This document shows, piece by piece, positions 1 to 6,707 of a stretch of DNA of 64,000 nt. The notes under the pieces were generated by a model. It was not told the DNA's origin. It saw only the letters and a list, made by a program, of their open reading frames with translations, and searched no databases. This stretch comes from Catellatospora paridis (GTDB lineage Bacteria > Actinomycetota > Actinomycetes > Mycobacteriales > Micromonosporaceae). Each line of letters begins with the position of its first letter. The stretch's first letter is position 1. The stretch is taken from positions 434,001 through 498,000 of the forward strand of contig NZ_ML769312.1 in NCBI RefSeq assembly GCF_009720365.1, read 5' to 3'. Made by a program: the position numbers and the translations under genes.

Positions 1-346
1 GAGTGGCCATGATCCCGGCGTTGGCGACCAGCATGTGCAGCGGCCCGGACCAGGCCGAGGCGAAGGCGGCCACCGACCGCTGGTCGGCCAGGTCCAGCGG
101 GGCGACCCGGATGCGGCTGTTTCCGGTCGCCGCGATCAGGTCCTGGGCGACGCGCTCACCGGCGGCTGTGTCACGGACCGCGAGGGTGACCGCAGCACCG
201 GCTCCGGCCAGCGCGCGAGCGGTCTCGACGCCGAGGCCGGACGACCCGCCGGTCACGATCGCGGTCCGCCCGGTCAGGTCGACCCCGGCGATGACCTCGG
301 CGGCGGTCGAGGTGGCCCCGAACGGCGTACTGATGGGAGCTTCCAC
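1..346 (-). CDS. SDR-family NAD(P)-dependent oxidoreductase, N-terminal part
   Basis: The 115 visible residues form the Rossmann half of a short-chain dehydrogenase: the dinucleotide motif TGGSSGLG at residues 32-39, an acidic DLAD near 85, and the ANAG strand motif at 108-111. The catalytic Ser, Tyr and Lys lie beyond the window edge, so activity and substrate cannot be judged. The roughly 20-residue lead before the first beta strand resembles the retinol-dehydrogenase-like SDRs common in actinomycetes. The GTG start is chosen because a GGAGG ribosome site lies about ten bases upstream. The gene is read away from the tandem operator at 391-444, which probably controls it. Family assignment is firm; the reaction is unknown. 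Confidence 0.85.
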   Translation of the reverse strand, partial: MEAPISTPFGATSTAAEVIAGVDLTGRTAIVTGGSSGLGVETARALAGAGAAVTLAVRDTAAGERVAQDLIAATGNSRIRVAPLDLADQRSVAAFASAWSGPLHMLVANAGIMAT

Positions 347-390
347 GGTTCTTGATCCTCCTGGATGGGCAGCTCGCGGACCGTCAAGCC

Positions 391-444
391 AATAAACGGA
401 ACCGGCTCCGGTTAGCCTGACAATAAACGGAGGACACTCCGCTT
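391..444. promoter_or_regulatory. Tandem operator, two copies at 31-bp spacing
   Basis: Two copies of a 23-base element with pattern AATAAACGGA-N5-CTCCG-N-TT occur at 391-413 and 422-444, 31 bases apart. Each contains the inverted half-sites CGGA(G) and CTCCG. The first copy also reads AACCGG/CCGGTT. The 31-base repeat, about three helical turns, would place two dimers on the same DNA face. The element sits in the divergent gap between the SDR gene and the membrane protein gene. TetR-type regulators commonly bind such sites, but no regulator gene is visible here, so the protein is an inference; it may be encoded left of the window. Confidence 0.6.
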
Positions 445-527
445 GCCAATCGCAGCGTGACGAAGAACGCGCCGCGATGGCGATCCCGGTAACACCGGCG
501 GCCCGGCCGCGCCCGGAAGATGGACAC

Positions 528-1121
528 ATGACCAGCAGCAACGGCGCCGTACCGGTGACCATCGCCATCACGCGCCGCGCCGACCCCTCCCACGCCCGGG
601 AGATGATCGCGTGGATGCGGGCGGGCACGACGCTGGCCGAGGAGTTCCCCGGGTTCCTGGGCGCGGGGTGGGTGCGGCCGGGTCCCGGCTCGACCGAGTG
701 GCACATGCTCTACCGCTTCGCCGACGCCGACGCGCTGCAGACCTGGGAGGATTCGTCGCAGCGGCAGTGGTGGCTGTCGTCGGCCCAGGGCATCGTCGAG
801 CACGCCCGCACCGAGCGGCGTACCGGCATCGAGGGCTGGTTCGACCCGCCGCAGGAGCACAGCATCGAGGAGGCGCGTACGCCCGCGCCCCCGCGCTGGA
901 AGCAGGCGGTCACCATCTGGCTGGTGTTCTTCCCGCTCAGCCTGCTCGCCAACGTGCTGGTGGTGCGATACCTGGCCGGGACCCCGCTGGTGGTCCGGAC
1001 CCTGGCCAGCACCCTGTGCCTGACCCCGCTGATGACGTACGTGATGCTGCCGTGGATCACCCGGACGCTGGAGTGGTGGCTGCACGGCCGTCCCGCCCCC
1101 TGGCGCGCCGCGGGCCGGTAG
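528..1121 (+). CDS. Antibiotic-biosynthesis-monooxygenase-like protein with C-terminal membrane segments
   Basis: The 197-residue product has two parts. Residues 5 to about 105 form a ferredoxin-like alpha/beta domain of the ABM/quinol-monooxygenase type, with the pattern typical of the family (VTIAITRRADPSHA, then WHMLYRFADADALQTW). Residues from about 130 contain two strongly hydrophobic stretches (TIWLVFFPLSLLANVLVV and LASTLCLTPLMTYVMLPW) that should span the membrane. Such ABM plus two-TM proteins are widespread but have no assigned reaction. The ATG is preferred over an in-frame ATG at 477 because GGAAGA lies at suitable distance. It diverges from the SDR gene across the duplicated operator and may share its control. 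Confidence 0.75.
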   Translation: MTSSNGAVPVTIAITRRADPSHAREMIAWMRAGTTLAEEFPGFLGAGWVRPGPGSTEWHMLYRFADADALQTWEDSSQRQWWLSSAQGIVEHARTERRTGIEGWFDPPQEHSIEEARTPAPPRWKQAVTIWLVFFPLSLLANVLVVRYLAGTPLVVRTLASTLCLTPLMTYVMLPWITRTLEWWLHGRPAPWRAAGR

Positions 1122-1257
1122 GCGGCGACCGCGTACGGAGCACTCAGCCGGTGACCGACCGCGTGAGCGGCGTGGCGTGGGCGGAAATGGCTCGCGCCGG
1201 GGCGCGGATGGTGGTTACGTGGTCGGCGACAGGCGTCCCACGACCGAGGAGCAAGAC

Positions 1258-1371
1258 ATGCGAGCGACGTTCAACTCCCTCGAAGCTCTCTTGCCCGCTC
1301 GTTCGAAGGATTTGACGTTTGTCGCTCCGTACGCTCAATCTCGGGATCTTGGCCCATGTCGACGCCGGTAA
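1258..1371 (+). CDS. Upstream ORF (37 codons) overlapping the ribosomal-protection gene
   Basis: An ATG preceded at six bases by a strong GAGGAG (1246-1251) opens a 37-residue frame. It runs past the TTG start of the ribosomal protection gene and stops at 1369-1371, inside that gene in another frame. The peptide starts MRATFNSLEALL and ends PCRRR; I recognise no domain. Its ribosome site is better than that of the downstream gene. The arrangement resembles a leader peptide or translational-coupling element, as known for some inducible resistance genes. That it is translated or regulatory is inference. It could instead be chance, since GC-rich frames stay open easily. Confidence 0.4.
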   Translation: MRATFNSLEALLPARSKDLTFVAPYAQSRDLGPCRRR

Positions 1372-3259
1372 GACGTCCCTGACCGAGCGGCTGCTCTACG
1401 CGGCCGGGGTCATCGACGCGGTCGGCAGCGTCGACGCCGGCACGACGCAGACCGACTCGCTGGCGCTGGAACGCCAGCGGGGCATCACGATCCGTTCCGC
1501 CGTGGCGGCGCTGCGGATCGGGGACACCGCGGTCAACATCATCGACACCCCGGGGCACCCGGACTTCATCGCCGAGGTGGACCGTGTGCTCGGCGTGCTC
1601 GACGGGGCGGTGCTGGTCGTGTCGGCCGTCGAGGGGGTGCAGCCGCAGACCCGGCTGCTCATGCGCGCGCTGCGGCGGCTCGCCGTGCCCACGCTGATCT
1701 TCATCAACAAGATCGACCGTGGTGGCGCCGACGCCGGACGGACTCTCGCGGAGCTGGCGCGACGCCTCGACGTGAAAGCCGCGCCGATGACCCGGGTGTC
1801 GCGGCCCGGCGAGCGCGCGGCGGTGGCCGAGCCGGACACCCGGACCCTCGCCGACGTGCTCACCGCCGACAACGAGGCGCTGCTGGCCGCGTACGTCGCG
1901 GACGAGTCCTGCCTGACTCCCCGGCGGCTGCGCGCGGAACTCGCCGCACAGACGGCCCGGTGCGCGGTGCACCCGGTCTTCGCCGGCTCGGCGATGACCG
2001 GCGCGGGCATCGACGCCCTCATGGCGGGTCTGACGGACCTGCTGCCCGCGTCGGCCGGCGACCCCGCGGCGGGCCCGCGCGGACGGATTTTCAAGATCGA
2101 GCGCGGGCCGGCGGGGGAGAAGGTCGCCTACGTGCGGATGTTCGACGGCACCCTGCACGTGCGGGACCATCCGACCGGCGGCCGGGACCGGATCACGGCG
2201 CTGCACATGCTGGAGCACGGCGACTTGGTCCCGCGCGACCGTGTCGCCGCGGGCGGCATCGCGGCGCTGCGCGGCCTGACCGCCGTGCACGTAGGCGACG
2301 CCATCGGCGCGGCCGACGACCTGCCCGCACACCACTTCGCCCCGCCCATGCTCGAAGCGCTGCTCGTGCCCGCGCACCACGCCGACGGCGCGCGGCTGCG
2401 CTCGGCGCTGGCGCAGCTGGCCGAGCAGGACCCGCTGATCAACGTGCGGGCCGACGAGAACCTGGGCACGGCGGTCTCGCTCTACGGCGAGGTGCAGAAG
2501 GAGGTCATCCGGGCGACGCTGGCCGCGGAGTTCGGCGTCGAGGCCGACTTCCGGGAGACGACGACGCTGTGCGTCGAGCGCCCGGCGGGCGTCGGGGAGG
2601 CGGTGGAGCGGCTCAACACACCGTCCAACCCGTACCAGGCCACCATCGGGCTGCGGGTCGAGCCCGCGCCGCCGGGTTCCGGCGTCCAGGTGCGGGTGCC
2701 GGTGGACTACCGGTTCGCGCCGCTGTACGTCTACCGCACCCTCGATCTGTTCAAGGACAGCATGGGGGAGTACATCCGGGACGCGCTGCGCGCGGGCCCG
2801 CGCGGCTGGCCGGTGACCGACTGCGTGGTGACGATGACCGAGTCGCGGTACAGCGTCGCGGACGGGCCGCCGTCGCTGCGCGGGCCGGACAGCACGGCCG
2901 CGGACTTCCGCAAGCTGACCCCGCTGGTGATGACGCAGGCGCTGGCCGAATCCGGCACCACCGTGTGCGAGCCGCTGGCCCGGGTGACCCTCGACATCCC
3001 GGTTTCGGCGCTCGGCCCGGTCCTCAGTGTGCTCAGCAGGCTCCAGTCCGTCGTGGCCGACCAGGTCGTGCGCGGCGACGAGATGACCGTCGTCGCGACG
3101 CTGACCGCCGCGTATGCACAGGAACTGCACCGGGTGCTGCCGGAGGTGACCGGCGGTGAAGGCGTGTTGGAGTCGGCGTTCGCGGGCTACCGGCCGGTTC
3201 GCGGAGCGCTGCCGACCCGGCGGCGCGCGGATTCGTCTGGTGGTGACGACTCCCACTGA
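1319..3259 (+). CDS. Ribosomal protection GTPase, TetM/Otr(A)-type (tetracycline resistance family)
   Basis: The 646-residue EF-G paralogue has all GTPase motifs: G1 AHVDAGKT at 12-19, G2 RGIT at 54-57, G3 DTPGH at 76-80 and G4 NKID at 130-133. EF-G-like domains II to V follow, ending in YRPVRG, as in the Tet(M)/Otr(A) family. Its length fits the family (about 640-660) and not EF-G proper (about 700). Such proteins dislodge tetracyclines from the ribosomal A site by GTP hydrolysis; actinomycete members also occur in non-producers. The TTG start follows AAGGA by eight bases and is the only start that keeps the short N-terminus before G1. Tetracycline specificity is inferred, not seen. Confidence 0.88.
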   Translation: MSLRTLNLGILAHVDAGKTSLTERLLYAAGVIDAVGSVDAGTTQTDSLALERQRGITIRSAVAALRIGDTAVNIIDTPGHPDFIAEVDRVLGVLDGAVLVVSAVEGVQPQTRLLMRALRRLAVPTLIFINKIDRGGADAGRTLAELARRLDVKAAPMTRVSRPGERAAVAEPDTRTLADVLTADNEALLAAYVADESCLTPRRLRAELAAQTARCAVHPVFAGSAMTGAGIDALMAGLTDLLPASAGDPAAGPRGRIFKIERGPAGEKVAYVRMFDGTLHVRDHPTGGRDRITALHMLEHGDLVPRDRVAAGGIAALRGLTAVHVGDAIGAADDLPAHHFAPPMLEALLVPAHHADGARLRSALAQLAEQDPLINVRADENLGTAVSLYGEVQKEVIRATLAAEFGVEADFRETTTLCVERPAGVGEAVERLNTPSNPYQATIGLRVEPAPPGSGVQVRVPVDYRFAPLYVYRTLDLFKDSMGEYIRDALRAGPRGWPVTDCVVTMTESRYSVADGPPSLRGPDSTAADFRKLTPLVMTQALAESGTTVCEPLARVTLDIPVSALGPVLSVLSRLQSVVADQVVRGDEMTVVATLTAAYAQELHRVLPEVTGGEGVLESAFAGYRPVRGALPTRRRADSSGGDDSH

Positions 3260-3384
3260 ACCGGACAAACGACTCGAATCTGTCCTGGCCCAGACGTCAG
3301 CCGAGGACGACGGGCCGGAAGCCGACGCGGTCCGGGCGTCCTCGCGACGAATCACCTCTAAGATGAATGAAAGGAAGGAATCAT

Positions 3385-3396
3385 GCCTAACTAGGC
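3385..3396. promoter_or_regulatory. Palindrome upstream of the redoxin/VOC operon
   Basis: GCCTAACTAGGC has five-base arms GCCTA/TAGGC around a two-base centre. AGGAA (3376-3380) and TTCCT (3398-3402) flank it. It ends about 30 bases before the redoxin start. Short A/T-centred palindromes here are typical of MarR/HxlR-type operators, but no adjacent regulator is present, so this is a candidate only. Confidence 0.4.
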
Positions 3397-3428
3397 GTTC
3401 CTCCGACCGGTACAGCAAGGAACCGATC

Positions 3429-4391
3429 ATGTCTGTCACGTTCGAGCGGGTGGAACTGTCCGCGTTCGACGGGGCGTCCGAGTGGCTCGGTGTCGCGCCG
3501 CTCGGTCGCCCCGAGCTGCGCGGCCGTGCCGTCCTGGTGGACTTCTGGACGCTGACCTGCATCAACTGGCTGCGCGCGCAGCCCTATGTCCGAGCCTGGT
3601 CGCAGGCGTACCGCGACGACGGGCTGGTCGTCGTCGGCGTCCACACCCCGGAGTTCTCGTTCGAACGCGACAGCGACCTGATCCGGCAGGCGGTGGCGGC
3701 GCGGGAGATCGACTACCCGGTCGCCGTCGACAACGACTACGCGGTCTGGCAGGCGTTCGACAACCACTACTGGCCGGCGCTCTACTTCGTCGACGCCGAG
3801 GGCGTCGTCCGTGACCAGCATTTCGGCGAGGGCCGGTACGAACGGTCGGAGCAGGTGATCCAGCGACTGCTCGGCGTGGAGCGCGAGCTGGTCTCGACCT
3901 TCGTCGAAGGCCGCGGCGTGGAGGCGGAGGCGGACTGGCAGCACCTGCGCTCGCCCGAGACGTATCTCGGCTACGCGCGCGGCGAGAACTTCGCCTCGCC
4001 GGGCCGGATCGCGTACGACGAACACCGTGCCTACGAGCTCCCCGAAGACCTGCGCCTCAACCAGTGGGCGCTGGCCGGCGACTGGACGGTGGGACGCGAG
4101 AATGTCCTGCTCGACCGGGCCGGCGGGACCGTCGCCTGCCGGTTCCACGCGCGCGACGCACACCTCGTCCTGTCGTCGGGCGGCAGCGCGCCCATTCCGT
4201 TCCGGGTGCTCGTGGACGGCCACGCTCCGGGCCCCTCGCACGGCGTGGACGTCGACGAGAACGGCGACGGTGTGCTCCGGGAGGGCCGGCTGTACCAGCT
4301 CGTCCGCGAGCAGGCCGCCGTCCGCGAGCGGACCCTGGAGATCACGTTCGGTGAGCCAGGCGCCGAGGTGTACGCGTTCACGTTCGGCTGA
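3429..4391 (+). CDS. Redoxin-domain protein resembling the C-terminal half of DipZ, single-cysteine variant
   Basis: The 320-residue protein matches the periplasmic half of DipZ-type proteins: a thioredoxin/TlpA-like domain (about 30-160, with FWTLTCINW, GVHTPEFSFE and FGEGRYERSEQ), then a beta-sandwich module (about 190-320) of the kind that follows the redoxin domain in DipZ. DipZ has CxxC in this loop; here residue 44 is Cys but residue 47 is Trp, so the classical dithiol centre is missing. No signal peptide or membrane segment is visible, so it probably acts in the cytoplasm. The ATG at AAGGAA spacing is preferred over upstream frames. A VOC gene follows 15 bases later. A peroxiredoxin-like or purely binding role is possible. 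Confidence 0.75.
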   Translation: MSVTFERVELSAFDGASEWLGVAPLGRPELRGRAVLVDFWTLTCINWLRAQPYVRAWSQAYRDDGLVVVGVHTPEFSFERDSDLIRQAVAAREIDYPVAVDNDYAVWQAFDNHYWPALYFVDAEGVVRDQHFGEGRYERSEQVIQRLLGVERELVSTFVEGRGVEAEADWQHLRSPETYLGYARGENFASPGRIAYDEHRAYELPEDLRLNQWALAGDWTVGRENVLLDRAGGTVACRFHARDAHLVLSSGGSAPIPFRVLVDGHAPGPSHGVDVDENGDGVLREGRLYQLVREQAAVRERTLEITFGEPGAEVYAFTFG

Positions 4392-4406
4392 ACCCAGGAG
4401 GTCCAC

Positions 4407-4886
4407 ATGAGCACTTCGCCCGACGGCGCGGCGGATGCCGTCAACCCGCCGACGATGGACATGAAGGTCGAGGTCGTGGTCATCCCGGTGGCCGACGTCG
4501 ACCGTTCCCTCGTCTTCTACCGCGGCCTGGGGTGGCGGCTCGACGCCGACTACGAGGCCGGTCCGAAGTTCAGGATCGTGCAGCTGACGCCGCCCGGCTC
4601 GACGTGCTCGGTCCACTTCGGCCGCGGACTCACCCCGGCCGTGCCGGGCACCACCCAGGGCACCTACCTCGTCGTCGCCGATCTCGAAGCGGCCCGCGCC
4701 GACCTGCTCGGCAGGGGTGTCGAGGTGAGCAGGGTCTTCCACAACACCTATGACAACGGGTACCAGGAGCGGGTGGACGGTCCGGCTCCCGACGGGCGCA
4801 GCTACGCGTCGTTCGCCACGTTCACCGATCCGGACGGCAACGGGTGGCTGATGCAGGAGGTCAAGCAGCGGGCCCCGGGGCGGTGA
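4407..4886 (+). CDS. VOC (glyoxalase/bleomycin-resistance-like) family protein
   Basis: The 159-residue product contains one vicinal-oxygen-chelate unit pair from about residue 18 (MKVEVVVIPVADVDRSLVFY) to the end (ATFTDPDGNGWLMQEV). The FTDPDGNGW strand carrying the second metal-ligand region is very well conserved. Members bind a divalent metal or sequester drugs; substrate is not predictable here. AGGAGG lies five bases before the ATG. With the redoxin gene 15 bases upstream it forms a two-gene operon, possibly for detoxifying a reactive or electrophilic compound. Confidence 0.85.
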   Translation: MSTSPDGAADAVNPPTMDMKVEVVVIPVADVDRSLVFYRGLGWRLDADYEAGPKFRIVQLTPPGSTCSVHFGRGLTPAVPGTTQGTYLVVADLEAARADLLGRGVEVSRVFHNTYDNGYQERVDGPAPDGRSYASFATFTDPDGNGWLMQEVKQRAPGR

Positions 4887-4969
4887 CGAGTCCGCACGAT
4901 CGAGGAGGTATCGCCCCCGACGAGGCGGCCGCCGACGCGGCGCGGCACATGGAGAGGCTGCAGCGTTGA
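4883..4969 (+). CDS. Small ORF (28 codons) overlapping the VOC stop
   Basis: A GTG overlapping the VOC stop codon (GTGA) opens a 28-codon frame starting VTSPHD and ending RHMERLQR, with a strongly charged helical end. It could be a translationally coupled small protein or the remnant of a longer third operon gene; the C-terminus looks like the end of a helical protein. I recognise no family. Between it and the next gene (4970-5098) I see nothing clear. Confidence 0.25.
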   Translation: MTSPHDRGGIAPDEAAADAARHMERLQR

Positions 4970-5098
4970 CGGCCGACCGGCGACGGACCGGAGCATCGCG
5001 TCAGACGCTCGCCTGCGTTCCAGCGGCTAGGGTGGCGGTATGCACAGTTCAGCCAGGTTCGCGACATTACGGCGAGGACCGGCCGCACGACAAGCCGG

Positions 5099-6454
5099 GT
5101 GACGGACGGCTTACCGGCTGCCATGGCGATGAATCTGCGCAGATACCTCACGCAAGGCATGCAGATACTGCTGCGGCCAGGGAAACTCCTGCGCGGGTCG
5201 GGCCGGCTTGCCCGGGTGGGCCCGCGGCTGGCGGTGGCGTTCGTGCTGGTGTCCGCGCTGCTGCCGGTGATCGGCTTGATCGCCGAACGCGAGCAGCGGC
5301 TGGCTGCCGCCCGTGACGCGCAGGCCGAGGCGCAGCAACTCGCCGGGGTGATCGCCGCCGACATCGCCGACGACGTGCAGGGTGGCCGCCCGCTGGATCC
5401 CGTGACGATACGGGCTCACCTCGATCAGCTGCGCGGTCAGATCGGCGGCGACGTCGAGATCGTCGATCTGCGTCGCGACAGTGTCGCCGGCACGATGCCG
5501 GCGGGCGAGGCACGCCTCGGCGTCGACGCCGACGGCCAGATCTCCGCAACGCTGCGCGACGGGCTGATCCGCACCGTCACCCGCGAGGGCGGGGGCGCGC
5601 CTTTCAAGCTGGTCGTCGTCCCGATCCGCACCCCGGCCGACGGCATCGTCGGCGCGTTGCTGCTCGACTACACCGCCCTGTACGACGAAGTGCTGTCCGC
5701 CGGCGCGCACAGCCGCCGGTTGACGCTGGCGGCGGGCCTGGCCGGTATGGCGGCGGCACTAGGGCTGGGCTGGGCGCTCTCGCGCGGGCTGGTCCGCGAC
5801 ATCCGCCGGCTCACCCAGACGGCCGCCATGTTCGCCGAAGGCGACTACGACACCCGGGCGCAGGTGAAGTCCCGCGGTGAGCTGCGAGAACTCGCCGACG
5901 CGCTCAACGTCATGGCCGAACGCATCGCGCAGCGCAGAGCGGTGCTGGTCGACCTGGCGACGACCGATCCATTGACCGGGCTGCCCAACCGCCGTGCGCT
6001 GCGCACCGGCCTGGACCGCGATCTCGACCACGCCCGCAGGCGCGGCACGCCGCTGTCGCTGATCCTGCTCGACCTCGACCACTTCAAGGCGATCAACGAC
6101 GAGCACGGACATCTCACCGGCGACGCCGTGCTGCGCCGGGTCGCGGAGATCCTGAAGGCGCACCTGCGATCCACCGATCTCGCCGCCCGGCACGGCGGGG
6201 AGGAGTTCGCCGTGCTGCTGCCCGACACCGGCAGCGACGCGGCGATGCGCACCGCGGAACGGGTGCGGGCGGCGCTGTCCGCCGCGCCGATCGAATTCCA
6301 GGGCCACTCGGTGACGGTCACCGCGAGCCTGGGCGTGGTCGCCTATCCCGAGCACGGCCTGACCACCGCGGACCTGGTCCACCGCGCCGACGCCGCGCTC
6401 TACACCGCCAAGCGGGCCGGCCGCGACCGCGTGCACGGCCCACCCGCGACCTGA
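5099..6454 (+). CDS. Membrane diguanylate cyclase with HAMP domain
   Basis: About 451 residues. A first membrane segment lies near 43-62 (LAVAFVLVSALLPVIGLI), followed by an extracytoplasmic sensor region (about 65-205), a second membrane segment near 208-228, a HAMP domain (about 228-285) and a GGDEF domain. The active site is GGEEF at about 366-370, and the inhibitory I-site RSTD sits exactly five residues before it, so product feedback is expected. It makes c-di-GMP from two GTP, linking an outside signal to morphology or development, as known in actinomycetes. The start is uncertain: GTG 5099, ATG 5123 or ATG 5129, none with a strong ribosome site. Confidence 0.9.
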   Translation: MTDGLPAAMAMNLRRYLTQGMQILLRPGKLLRGSGRLARVGPRLAVAFVLVSALLPVIGLIAEREQRLAAARDAQAEAQQLAGVIAADIADDVQGGRPLDPVTIRAHLDQLRGQIGGDVEIVDLRRDSVAGTMPAGEARLGVDADGQISATLRDGLIRTVTREGGGAPFKLVVVPIRTPADGIVGALLLDYTALYDEVLSAGAHSRRLTLAAGLAGMAAALGLGWALSRGLVRDIRRLTQTAAMFAEGDYDTRAQVKSRGELRELADALNVMAERIAQRRAVLVDLATTDPLTGLPNRRALRTGLDRDLDHARRRGTPLSLILLDLDHFKAINDEHGHLTGDAVLRRVAEILKAHLRSTDLAARHGGEEFAVLLPDTGSDAAMRTAERVRAALSAAPIEFQGHSVTVTASLGVVAYPEHGLTTADLVHRADAALYTAKRAGRDRVHGPPAT

Positions 6455-6464
6455 CCGGGCCACC

Positions 6465-6484
6465 GCCGCCCTCCCGGGGGCGGC
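6465..6484. terminator. Possible terminator hairpin after the cyclase gene
   Basis: GCCGCC and GGCGGC flank an eight-base loop ten bases after the diguanylate cyclase stop. No U-tract follows. The rest of the gap to 6707 shows no gene. Confidence 0.35.
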
Positions 6485-6707
6485 CGCTCGGCCGTGCCGG
6501 GCGACGGGTCCTCAGCGATGGACACCGGCGCAGTCACCGCCCGCCGTACTCTTGTTACCGGCGGGTCGATCATCTTGTCAGGGTGCCCGCACGTCGGCGG
6601 ACCAGGACCGCCGGTTTCCGCGCCGTTCGTGCGGTGTCGTCACCGATGCGCGCGGTCGATCACCGGATCGGCGATGATCAACGGTGGCCGCATGGTGAAG
6701 TGGGGGC

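Noticed and set aside
3376-3402. AGGAA/TTCCT as the outer arms of a single operator around GCCTAACTAGGC
   Set aside because: The outer pair is not concentric with the inner palindrome, and AGGAA is part of a purine-rich ribosome-site-like stretch.
1271-3565. A 764-codon open frame on the minus strand opposite the ribosomal protection gene
   Set aside because: It is H/R/G-rich without any domain, and the plus-strand frame carries complete GTPase motifs. Long antisense frames are expected at this GC content.
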